Below, one piece after another: positions 22,479 to 27,447 of a stretch of 28,790 nucleotides of DNA; positions within the stretch are counted from its first letter, which is position 1; every line of letters starts with the position of its first letter. The stretch is from the IMG/VR virus record IMGVR_UViG_3300044622_001111, positions 1 to 28,790 of that record; one strand, written 5' to 3'. The notes below the pieces were generated by a model, which did not search any database, had not been told where the DNA came from, and was given only the letters and a program-made list of their open reading frames with translations. Both the position numbers and the translations under genes were made by a program. The stretch comes from a virus.

Positions 22479-22719
22479 TTTTTTTGAGTACAAAAAGAAA
22501 AAGCAAGAGCCTTTAAAAAACGTTCAGGACATAATCCTGAAAAACAACCACCTGAAGACGATAGAGTGTTTATGCCGTGTTGCGCGTTTCCATGCCAACA
22601 CGGTTGACGATTACCACATCAACGCATCTGTGCATTGTCTAGAGAGCATCAGGCAAGAGATTGACGACCTGCTGGATAGAGTTAAGGAGCAGGGTGGCTG
22701 TTTGGTGTTTGACCAGTAG
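22462..22719 (+). CDS. Small unknown protein following the HTH regulator
   Basis: 85 residues from ATG 22462, which lies 17 bp inside the end of the regulator gene. The N-terminus is basic (RKVIDFFEYKKKKQEP), the body helical with three Cys/His-bearing segments (HLKTIECLCRVARFHANTVDDYHINASVHCLESIRQEIDDLLDRVKEQGG). No Zn-binding spacing is clear. It overlaps the opposite-strand gene ending at 22682 by 38 bp, tail to tail. Probably co-transcribed with the regulator; function unknown. Confidence 0.55.
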   Translation: MRKVIDFFEYKKKKQEPLKNVQDIILKNNHLKTIECLCRVARFHANTVDDYHINASVHCLESIRQEIDDLLDRVKEQGGCLVFDQ

Positions 22720-23116
22720 GCAAGATCACTTCGTCCCATTCAATCAACGGCGCTCCTTGTCCGTTGTAGTATGTGCGTAAAATAATGCGCTTAACGATTG
22801 CACTAGGGTTTTCTAATGATTTAAACTCAAACTTAGAAAGATATATAGGTGTAAATACTGAATATTCTTTATAAACATCCACCAAATCCCCTACCATCGG
22901 TACAGGACTTAGCAACTCTTGGTTATCTTCGGTAACAGTGACGCGCCAACAAGAGATAAAATCATCACCTACATGGGTTTTAAACCCTTTTTTCCATTGC
23001 CCTTCGTATGCCGAAAAAGATTCGATGGCTTTCCAACAAAAACTTTCTTCATACAAAGCCGCCTGACTCAGACGACGTGTTATGAGTTGTGTGCCTATAG
23101 GGTATAGTTTGGTCAT
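22682..23116 (-). CDS. Unknown protein, early accessory region
   Basis: 144 residues from ATG 23116, preceded by AAAGGAG at seven bases. The protein is mixed alpha/beta: strands (IGTQLITRRLSQ, CWRVTVTEDNQELLSPVPMVGDLVDVYKEYSVFTPIYLSKFEFKS, SAIVKRIILRTYYNGQGAPLIEWDEVILP) and helix-poor; it ends in a Thr/Pro-rich tail. I do not recognise a family. It has its own promoter at 23237-23265, but a strong terminator stands between the two, so expression may depend on read-through. Confidence 0.55.
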   Translation of the reverse strand: MTKLYPIGTQLITRRLSQAALYEESFCWKAIESFSAYEGQWKKGFKTHVGDDFISCWRVTVTEDNQELLSPVPMVGDLVDVYKEYSVFTPIYLSKFEFKSLENPSAIVKRIILRTYYNGQGAPLIEWDEVILPTGQTPNSHPAP

Positions 23117-23151
23117 AATCATTCTCCTTTGCTTGTTGGTACTCAATCAAT

Positions 23152-23188
23152 AAAAAAACGGGGCTTCCCATCAACAAAGAAACCCCGT
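23152..23188 (-). terminator. Rho-independent terminator/attenuator in a leader
   Basis: On the minus strand ACGGGGTTTC (23188-23179) pairs with GAAGCCCCGT (23167-23158), a 10-bp stem with one G-U pair and an 11-base loop, followed by T residues (23158-23152). It lies downstream of the promoter at 23237-23265 and upstream of the gene starting at 23116. It is either the end of a small RNA or an attenuator of that gene. Confidence 0.8.
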
Positions 23189-23236
23189 CCAGTTTTAAGT
23201 GGCAAGAAACCAAAACCACTTAGGAGCGTTGGTGTT

Positions 23237-23265
23237 GTTATGACACACACACCAACCATTGTCAA
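23237..23265 (-). promoter_or_regulatory. Promoter upstream of the 23152-23188 terminator
   Basis: On the minus strand TTGACA (23265-23260), 17-bp spacer and CATAAC (23242-23237). It is in line with the other promoters of the window in spacing. GTGT and ACAC arms flank the -10 box, but a full palindrome is not seen here. Expected transcript start around 23230. Confidence 0.6.
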
Positions 23266-23270
23266 CGGGT

Positions 23271-23666
23271 TTATAAATCCCTGTATTCTGGGTCATAAAG
23301 AAGTCCGTCTGTTTTTTCGATTTCTTCTGTGGACCAAACGTATTTGATATAGTTAGACCTGCGTGGCTCTTCTACGGAAAAATCCATGCAAACATCCAGC
23401 AACCCGCCTAAAAAGGCTTCATACTCATCGCGGGTTAAGAGAAACTCTAAAGCATCTAAGTTTACTGCGCCTTCTTGATCTTTCGTTTTAATACGAAAAA
23501 GACTTTTAGAAAGATTGTTTGGATAAAAAACATAACCAATTAAGGTAACATCATTCCCGATCAATTCTTCATCATCGGAAAATGCCACATATTCCAACGT
23601 ATATTGCTCTCTTTCGTACACGTCTGTGCATTCAAAAGGTCTTTTAAAGTCTGTTAGCGAAATCAT
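23271..23666 (-). CDS. Unknown acidic protein, early accessory region
   Basis: 131 residues from ATG 23666, with AAGGAAACC upstream. The protein is acidic and has alternating strands and helices (EQYTLEYVAFSDDEELIGNDVTLIGYVFYPNN, then LFRIKTKDQEGAVNLDALEFLLTRDEYEAFLGGLLDVCMDFSV), ending in the polar RSNYIKYVWSTEEIEKTDGLLYD. There is no membrane segment, signal peptide or recognisable motif. It has its own promoter (23697-23725) carrying the palindromic operator, and is the first gene of that transcript. An anti-defence role would fit small acidic early phage proteins, but that is only an inference. Confidence 0.55.
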   Translation of the reverse strand: MISLTDFKRPFECTDVYEREQYTLEYVAFSDDEELIGNDVTLIGYVFYPNNLSKSLFRIKTKDQEGAVNLDALEFLLTRDEYEAFLGGLLDVCMDFSVEEPRRSNYIKYVWSTEEIEKTDGLLYDPEYRDL

Positions 23667-23689
23667 AAAGGTTTCCTTGTTTGTTGTTG

Positions 23690-23725
23690 TTTGTATACAC
23701 TACACAACAAAAGGACTTGTGTCAA
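23690..23725 (-). promoter_or_regulatory. Promoter and operator for gene 23271-23666
   Basis: On the minus strand TTGACA (23725-23720), 17-bp spacer (23719-23703) and TAGTGT (23702-23697). The 17-bp element TTTGTATACACTACACA (23690-23706, plus strand) matches TGTGTA-N5-TACACA except for one position in the left arm. Same geometry relative to the -10 box as at 21069-21085. Confidence 0.7.
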
Positions 23726-23752
23726 GGGGTTTTTTTGTATAGTATATGCAAG

Positions 23753-23810
23753 CACCGTGACTACGTCGTTTTGTAGGATTTGGCTTGGCCAGACACGGTG
23801 TCGTTTTATT
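23753..23810 (+). ncRNA. Candidate small RNA with three-way junction
   Basis: On the plus strand CACCGTG (23753-23759) pairs with CACGGTG (23794-23800). Inside are two hairpins: CTAC/GTAG (23761-23764 with 23773-23776) and TGGC/GCCA (23781-23784 with 23788-23791, loop TTG). The outer stem is followed by TCGTTTTATT. A plus-strand promoter, TTGTGT (23716-23721), 17 bp, TAGTAT (23739-23744), lies just upstream. It could alternatively be a DNA hairpin or weak terminator for a minus-strand unit. No similar known RNA family was recognised. Confidence 0.4.
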
Positions 23811-23816
23811 CTGTGA

Positions 23817-24074
23817 TTATTTTGGCAAACGAAACTCTCTCCAAAACCTATCGTTACTTTCATTGATCTGCTCAAGGCTTCGGTTGGCTTCTTGTTTTTT
23901 CATGAAATCAAGCATTTCCTGTTGATTTTGCAATTCAGATGTTCTTGCAGCCGACTCACATTCTGCCGTCCACATTGTACTACAGTTTAATGGCATGTAG
24001 GTTTGTGGGCTGTAGTATTGCGCCATAGCATCGCCTGAAAGCAAAGTGATTAAAATTAAAGCTCTTTTGACCAT
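23817..24074 (-). CDS. Small exported protein with N-terminal signal peptide
   Basis: 85 residues from ATG 24074, with AAAGGAG at eight bases. Residues 1-18 (VKRALILITLLSGDAMA) have a basic n-region, a hydrophobic core and an A-x-A cleavage site before Gln19, so a type I signal peptide is likely. The mature part has two Cys (NCSTMWTAEC, about residues 30 and 39), which could form a disulfide in the periplasm, and a helical Gln/Glu-rich C-terminal half (SELQNQQEMLDFMKKQEANRSLEQINESNDRF). The stop of the preceding gene overlaps its start. Periplasmic phage proteins of this kind can block superinfection, but no known family was recognised. Confidence 0.6.
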   Translation of the reverse strand: MVKRALILITLLSGDAMAQYYSPQTYMPLNCSTMWTAECESAARTSELQNQQEMLDFMKKQEANRSLEQINESNDRFWREFRLPK

Positions 24075-24289
24075 GGACCAATCTCCTTTTTGTTTGCATA
24101 AACCTTACGAAAAACCGATGCCTTTTTCTCACACTCGGTTAAATCATCACCCGTGAAATGAACCCGCATTGTTCTTTCGATAGCACCAACCACAAACGAT
24201 TTATAATCAGCTTGTAGTTTCTTTGCCTTCTTTTCAAAGGTTGGCAATTCATCTTTGTGAATTCCTGTATAGTAGTATGATAAAATCAT
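24056..24289 (-). CDS. Unknown basic protein overlapping the exported-protein gene
   Basis: 77 residues from ATG 24289, two bases after the stop of the DUF551-like gene; AGAAAG precedes it. The protein is basic and helical (TFEKKAKKLQADYKSFVVGAIERTMRVHFTGDDLTECEKKASVFRKVYANKKEIG). A motif was not recognised. Its 3' end overlaps the start of the next gene by 19 bp. It belongs to a three-gene minus-strand unit, 24495 to 23817. Confidence 0.5.
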   Translation of the reverse strand: MILSYYYTGIHKDELPTFEKKAKKLQADYKSFVVGAIERTMRVHFTGDDLTECEKKASVFRKVYANKKEIGPWSKEL

Positions 24290-24291
24290 AA

Positions 24292-24495
24292 TCACATGCT
24301 TTCTGTTTTTGGATTTTCTGGACGTGGCATCCAATTTGTCGGGTCGTAACCAACAATATATGTGCCTCCACCACGGGGATCCGACGCTTCCCAAAGCCCC
24401 CTGCCATCAAGCCTTGCCTCAAAAATACCATCACTGGTTAAAATAAGCACCCAAGTTTCCCTAGGTGCCGTCTCAATAGGTTGCCATTCGTTCAT
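24292..24495 (-). CDS. DUF551-like small protein
   Basis: 67 residues from ATG 24495 with AAGAG shortly before; a longer frame to 24540 has no suitable start. The opening NEWQPIETAPRETWVLILTSDG, the Trp in LWEA and the closing PTNWMPRPENP match the DUF551 pattern: W-x-P-I-x-(T/S)-A-P-(R/K)-(D/E)-x-x-x-(V/I)-L, then a strand, then (T/S)-H/N-W-M-P-x-P. That family is common in phages and prophages of Gram-negative bacteria; its function is unknown. First gene of the minus-strand unit whose promoter was not identified clearly; a plus-strand promoter lies in the same upstream interval (24502-24530). Confidence 0.7.
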   Translation of the reverse strand: MNEWQPIETAPRETWVLILTSDGIFEARLDGRGLWEASDPRGGGTYIVGYDPTNWMPRPENPKTESM

Positions 24496-24501
24496 AATCT
24501 C

Positions 24502-24530
24502 TTGACTTTCGTTTGTGTTATGGATACCAT
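24502..24530 (+). promoter_or_regulatory. Promoter for genes 24565-25378
   Basis: TTGACT (24502-24507), 17-bp spacer (24508-24524) and TACCAT (24525-24530). The -10 region is part of a different palindrome, TATGG-ATA-CCATA (24519-24531), so it may respond to another factor than the TGTGTW elements. The transcript would start around 24538, about 27 bases before the ATG at 24565. Confidence 0.6.
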
Positions 24531-24564
24531 ACACCAACACAATGACAAAATCAAGAGATAAGTT

Positions 24565-25011
24565 ATGAAAAATGATGCGTGGTTAAAGTATAATGATGCG
24601 TGTAAAAAAACGATCATTGCGTTTCTCAAGAAATACTATCCTGAAGAATCTTTAGAGACGGTGTATTTTGTTGGGTGGGATAAAAACGATTACACCAATG
24701 TTTTTGAATGTTGCGATAGGTATTACGGCATAGACTTTGTCCAAGAGTGCTTGAAATTGGATGCCACGTTCGAGGATATGGATTCATACTATGAGCATGT
24801 TCTTCAGTGTGGAATACAAGGCAAGGAAGAGGGCATTAGCTTTAAGACGTGGGTGCAGCACCCTGAAAAAAGAAAGACACCTAAACAGCAACCTTTTACT
24901 GCCCAGCAACGGGCAAAGCAGCTTCTTAAACGCTGCCTCCCCGCTCTTGAGGGCGTGACAATGCACGAATCTTTGGTGGCAGAGATTCAAAAAGAAATTA
25001 AACATCTTTAA
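24565..25011 (+). CDS. Unknown early protein
   Basis: 148 residues, ATG 24565 with AGAGATAAG ahead. The N-terminal two thirds is acidic/aromatic and helical (WLKYNDACKKTIIAFLKKYYPEE, then DRYYGIDFVQECLKLDATFEDMDSYYEHVLQCGIQGKEEG), followed by a Pro/Lys/Gln linker (HPEKRKTPKQQPFTAQQRAK) and a short helical C-terminus. Three Cys occur without metal-site spacing. No family was recognised. The linker plus helical tail could mediate contact with another protein. Likely an early gene because it heads the replication region. Confidence 0.5.
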   Translation: MKNDAWLKYNDACKKTIIAFLKKYYPEESLETVYFVGWDKNDYTNVFECCDRYYGIDFVQECLKLDATFEDMDSYYEHVLQCGIQGKEEGISFKTWVQHPEKRKTPKQQPFTAQQRAKQLLKRCLPALEGVTMHESLVAEIQKEIKHL

Positions 25012-25024
25012 GAAAGGAAATTCT

Positions 25025-25378
25025 ATGAACTTTGTAAAATTTACAGAAACCCCAAAAAAAACTTTATATTGCACTGTAAATCCTAGAGGAGTTATATATC
25101 TTAATATAGGTATAAAAAAAGAATTTTCTTTAGAAAAAACCAAGTTTGCAGTGCTTTACCATGATTTGGAAAATAAGCTTTTTTGTATAGAGTTTATTCG
25201 CGACAAAACTGAGGAATACTTATATAGAGTAGTAAACCATGAGTCAGGATCTTATATTAGCGCAATGAGTTTTGTAAGGTTTTTGGGAATTTGCAAAGAA
25301 AAAAAAACAATGTTTCCCGTTAAAAAAGATGGTGATAATCGTATTATTGTAGATTTTAGTGGTGCTGAGACAATCTAA
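25025..25378 (+). CDS. Unknown early protein ahead of the replication leader
   Basis: 117 residues, ATG 25025 with AAGAAAGGAAA at five to six bases. Beta-rich protein: KTLYCTVNPRGVIYLNIGIKKEF, FAVLYHDLENKLFCIEFIRDK, LYRVVNHESGSYISAMSFVRFLG and RIIVDFSGAE suggest a small mixed alpha/beta domain. No catalytic motif or family was recognised. It lies 13 bp after the previous gene, in the same transcript, and 261 bp before the replication gene, an interval holding a promoter and structured leader. Confidence 0.5.
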   Translation: MNFVKFTETPKKTLYCTVNPRGVIYLNIGIKKEFSLEKTKFAVLYHDLENKLFCIEFIRDKTEEYLYRVVNHESGSYISAMSFVRFLGICKEKKTMFPVKKDGDNRIIVDFSGAETI

Positions 25379-25384
25379 AACCAC

Positions 25385-25413
25385 TTGACTTTTCTGTTAG
25401 TGTAGCATACCAA
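25385..25413 (+). promoter_or_regulatory. Promoter of the replication unit
   Basis: TTGACT (25385-25390), 17-bp spacer (25391-25407), TACCAA (25408-25413), putting the transcript start near 25420, at the beginning of the structured leader. Spacer length and -35 match the other promoters. The TGTGTW-N5-TACACA element is not present, so control may differ. Confidence 0.65.
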
Positions 25414-25417
25414 CAAC

Positions 25418-25639
25418 ATGGGGCTAGGCAGGCCAGCCGAAAGCCCAATTCTTCCTTCCTCGGGACGGGTTGCCCTAAAAAAGATGGTGACTGCGTAGCG
25501 GGTGCCTTCTGTTTCCGGGACAAGGAAATGTGTTCCAGCCAAAAATGCCGTGGCTAGAAGGGAAGTAATTAGCCCTTTGAAAAGTTATCGTTCGCCTGCC
25601 ACGGCATTATTTTGAACGAAACAGAACGAAGGAAACCCC
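25418..25639 (+). ncRNA. Structured leader RNA before the replication gene
   Basis: About 220 bases between promoter and the ATG at 25640, visibly richer in G+C than the genes around it. Elements: a 5' hairpin GGGCT-A-GGC with GCC-GA-AGCCC (25421-25446); two mutually exclusive small hairpins (TTTCC/GGAAA at 25512-25516 and 25524-25528, or GGAA/TTCC at 25524-25527 and 25533-25536); a perfect 11-bp stem AATGCCGTGGC/GCCACGGCATT (25544-25554 with 25598-25608); in its loop AAGGG/CCCTT (25558-25562 with 25573-25577). TCGTTC (25588-25593) can pair with either GAACGA copy at 25614-25619 or 25624-25629, making an H-type pseudoknot. No known RNA family was recognised. It may act in translation control, as part of the origin, or both. 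Confidence 0.5.
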
Positions 25640-26497
25640 ATGAAAAAGAGTTTTATCCTGTATCAGGACTACGAACAGCACATCCAGTTGCTAACGGATG
25701 AACAGGCTGGGAAACTTTTAAAAGCCATTTTTTTATACAATCAGGGTCATGATGTGGAAATGGAACCCATCGTGCAGATGGCATTCAGTTTTATCAAAGT
25801 GAACCTTGATAGAGACATGGAAAAATATGAGTCCGTGAAAGAAAGAAACAAGATCAATGGTTTAAAGGGTGGACGCCCATCAAAAACAGAGGAACCCAAA
25901 GAAACCCAAAATAACCCAGTGGGTTTATCTGGGTTAGAGTCGGTTAATTTAGAAACCCAAAATAACCCAAAAAAACCTGATACTGATACTGATACTGATA
26001 CTGATACTGATACTGATATTTTAAAAAAGAAATCTATAAAGAAAAAAGCTGAATCGACAGCGTTGGTTTGTAAAACCATAACGCCTGTGAGTTTTCGATT
26101 AGCCCCCATCAAAAGCACTACGCTGGAACCCCACTACAGGGACGACCAAGAGTTCATGGCGTTTTGGGAGATGTATCCCAGAAAGCGCAGGGGTGATCCG
26201 CACGCGGCGTACAAGACTTGGCAGGAATTAATTATTTCCGGTGAGGTGAGTACCGAGGCGATTATGCAAGGGTGCCACCAATATGCCAACAGCCGTGAAG
26301 GCTCTGGTCAATACGCCCAAGGATGCCAGAGATGGCTTAACGACTACGGATGGATGAAAAACTACACAACCCAAGGAGACCCACATGCAAAATTTAACCC
26401 AGTACAAACCATCATCAACCTCAGAGACACAGGAGGAGAACTTAAGGAAGGCATTGATTACACTGTCATTTGTGGTGAACGTGTCCTCAACTACTGA
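25640..26497 (+). CDS. Replication initiator-like protein with DUF6291-type N-terminus
   Basis: 285 residues; start ATG 25640 with GAAGGAAA six bases before. Residues 1-90 (SFILYQDYEQHIQLLTDEQAGKLLKAIFLYNQGHD, IVQMAFSFIKVNLDRDMEKYESVKERNKINGLKGGRPSK) fit the DUF6291 domain found at the start of phage replication proteins. Residues about 90-135 are a flexible linker (EEPKETQNNP, then (DT)6). The C-terminal part (EFMAFWEMYPRKRRGDPHAAYKTWQEL, ANSREGSGQYAQGCQRWLNDYGWMKNY) has the FW-x-x-YP-R/K-K pattern plus late WL-x-x-x-W seen in phage O-like and primosome-type replication proteins. The linker is encoded by a DNA region that may be the origin. Role: origin recognition and loading of host helicase, by analogy with lambda O. 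Confidence 0.7.
   Translation: MKKSFILYQDYEQHIQLLTDEQAGKLLKAIFLYNQGHDVEMEPIVQMAFSFIKVNLDRDMEKYESVKERNKINGLKGGRPSKTEEPKETQNNPVGLSGLESVNLETQNNPKKPDTDTDTDTDTDTDILKKKSIKKKAESTALVCKTITPVSFRLAPIKSTTLEPHYRDDQEFMAFWEMYPRKRRGDPHAAYKTWQELIISGEVSTEAIMQGCHQYANSREGSGQYAQGCQRWLNDYGWMKNYTTQGDPHAKFNPVQTIINLRDTGGELKEGIDYTVICGERVLNY
25893..25969. repeat. Phased AACCCA iterons: candidate replication origin
   Basis: AACCCA occurs at 25893, 25903, 25913, 25954 and 25964, and its complement TGGGTT at 25920 and 25930. Spacings within each group are exactly 10 bp. As 10 is not a multiple of 3, the copies fall in different reading frames, so they are not due to a repeated peptide. An AT-rich stretch follows (26017-26048). 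Iterons within the initiator gene followed by AT-rich DNA is the lambda ori layout. Confidence 0.6.
25979..26014 (+). repeat. Six tandem copies of GATACT
   Basis: A 36-bp run of GATACT x6, followed by a seventh unit with one change (GATATT, 26015-26020). It encodes Asp-Thr x6 in the linker of the replication protein. Six bases equal two codons, so slippage changes linker length in steps of two residues without frameshift. Confidence 0.9.
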
Positions 26498-26507
26498 ACA
26501 AGGCACG

Positions 26508-26930
26508 ATGGATTTGAAGATTAACGAGTACTGCCGATTGATAAAATTAGAAGGCTATTCTTACGATGTGGTCTTAATGGCCGTTCAGAGGCTCAAGGGA
26601 CGTGTTAAGTTTTTTCCCTCATGGTTAGACCTAAAAGAAGAGATCGACGTCTGTAGGTACCTTAAAACGTCAATGGAGGGCAAAACAGAGTCTGGGGTAA
26701 GGTTTCTTGAAAAGTTATATCCTATGTTGCCAGCGGAGGTGGACAGGTGGCAAGCGGAGGTAGATTTTCGCGCTGTGCAGATAAAAATTCATGATGACGA
26801 GGTGGAGATATGCCTTGAAAAGGCACCGGCGCAAACCATAGTTGAAAAATATGCGAGTTATTTTAGCAGGATTTTTCCTGATAAGCAGATCACGGTGGTT
26901 TCATCTAAGGGCGCAAGGGCCAAGGTATGA
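26508..26930 (+). CDS. Probable replication-associated protein (helicase loader-like)
   Basis: 140 residues from ATG 26508 with AAGG upstream; an earlier start at 26385 overlaps the previous gene by 113 bp and has a less likely N-terminus. Residues about 5-45 (YCRLIKLEGYSYDVVLMAVQRLKGRVKFFPSWLDLKEEIDVC) have the pattern of alphaproteobacterial phage replication proteins, with V-x-x-A-(V/L)-x-R/x-(L/W) followed by F-(F/W)-P-(S/A)-W-x-(D/E)-L. The C-terminal part (VEICLEKAPAQTIVEKYASYFSRIFPDKQITVV) slightly resembles the surface-binding module at DnaA ends, a weak likeness. The gene follows the initiator by 10 bp, a normal initiator/loader pairing as for lambda O and P. Confidence 0.55.
   Translation: MDLKINEYCRLIKLEGYSYDVVLMAVQRLKGRVKFFPSWLDLKEEIDVCRYLKTSMEGKTESGVRFLEKLYPMLPAEVDRWQAEVDFRAVQIKIHDDEVEICLEKAPAQTIVEKYASYFSRIFPDKQITVVSSKGARAKV
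26907..26919. repeat. 13-bp direct repeat, left copy
   Basis: AAGGGCGCAAGGG lies in the 3' end of the replication-associated gene. An identical copy is at 27368-27380, in the 3' end of the next gene. The two copies enclose one small gene and the intergenic region. Confidence 0.85.
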
Positions 26931-26974
26931 GGGAGATTTTTAAATACGGCGAATTCGCCACAATTAGAATTTAA
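26927..26974 (+). CDS. Possible 15-residue ORF
   Basis: ATG 26927 overlaps the preceding TGA by the pattern ATGA, with AAGGG about seven bases upstream; stop TAA 26972-26974. The product MREIFKYGEFATIRI is too short to test by similarity. The middle of its coding DNA is the perfect palindrome GGCGAATTCGCC (26948-26959). It may be a leader peptide or nothing; the palindrome may be the true element. Confidence 0.25.
   Translation: MREIFKYGEFATIRI
26948..26959. promoter_or_regulatory. Perfect 12-bp palindrome
   Basis: GGCGAATTCGCC, uninterrupted two-fold symmetry, in an otherwise AT-rich gap between genes. It could be an operator or cruciform-prone site. No promoter-like boxes were found in correct distance to it. 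Confidence 0.35.
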
Positions 26975-26997
26975 CAATGAAAACAAAGGGTAATTTT

Positions 26998-27384
26998 ATG
27001 GAAACGTCACAAGGTAAAATAATTGAAAACATCATGCGTGCTTACTGCACAAAAGACCTTAAAAGCAGAAAGCGCTTTCAAATTAAAAAAATATCACAGT
27101 ATATTTTTCATCATGATTTAACACGTTACAGGGTTGATTTTATTGACGTTGAAAATAATAAAAAATACCCGAATTGGCTAGATACATTTACATTTTTTTA
27201 TTCTCCAGGTTGCAAGGATTTGGAATATAGGGTGGTATGCCCCAACCGTAATTATACCAAAAGAGCTGAAATAGGGGTTTCACGTCAACCGCTTTCAGAA
27301 GGGAAAACTGAAAGTGAAGTGGAGGAAGAGATTCTTGATGAGTTTAAAAAATTTATAGGTTTTAACCAAGGGCGCAAGGGTTAA
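26998..27384 (+). CDS. Unknown early protein between two direct repeats
   Basis: 128 residues from ATG 26998 with AAAGGG at seven bases; a start seven codons earlier has no comparable site. The protein has a basic helical start (SQGKIIENIMRAYCTKDLKSRKRFQIKKISQYIFHH), then strands (TRYRVDFIDVENNKKYPNWLDTFTFFYSPG, EYRVVCPNRNYTKRAEIGVSR) and an acidic C-terminal helix (EGKTESEVEEEILDEFKKFI). No family recognised. It is framed by 13-bp direct repeats and may be a separately acquired insert ('moron'). Confidence 0.5.
   Translation: METSQGKIIENIMRAYCTKDLKSRKRFQIKKISQYIFHHDLTRYRVDFIDVENNKKYPNWLDTFTFFYSPGCKDLEYRVVCPNRNYTKRAEIGVSRQPLSEGKTESEVEEEILDEFKKFIGFNQGRKG
27368..27380. repeat. 13-bp direct repeat, right copy
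   Basis: AAGGGCGCAAGGG, identical to 26907-26919, within the last codons of the gene ending at 27384. A promoter for the next gene follows 15 bases later. Confidence 0.85.
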
Positions 27385-27394
27385 AGTTTAAGGC

Positions 27395-27429
27395 TTGACG
27401 GTGGTTTGTGTTTGTGTTATGCGTACACA
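27395..27429 (+). promoter_or_regulatory. Promoter and operator for the 3' small-gene cluster
   Basis: TTGACG (27395-27400), 17-bp spacer (27401-27417) and TATGCG (27418-27423). The element TGTGTT-ATGCG-TACACA (27413-27429) overlaps the -10 box, the same type as at 21069-21085. The first gene starts at 27448 with AAGGAGG before it. Confidence 0.7.
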
Positions 27430-27447
27430 ACAACAAGGAGGTGAATC

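Noticed and set aside
23663-23875. Minus-strand 70-residue ORF
   Set aside because: It crosses a promoter, an operator and the start of another structure, and has no suitable ribosome-binding site; codon pattern is unlike genes.
25418-25498. 26-codon ORF at the start of the leader RNA
   Set aside because: Its ATG is at or before the predicted transcript start, there is no Shine-Dalgarno, and the region is better explained as structured RNA.
25979-26020. Possible CRISPR-like repeat
   Set aside because: It is a pure six-base tandem repeat with no spacers, inside a coding frame.
26385-26507. Upstream start for the second replication-like gene
   Set aside because: It would overlap the initiator gene by 113 bp in another frame; the ATG at 26508 with AAGG upstream gives a normal gap and a typical N-terminus.
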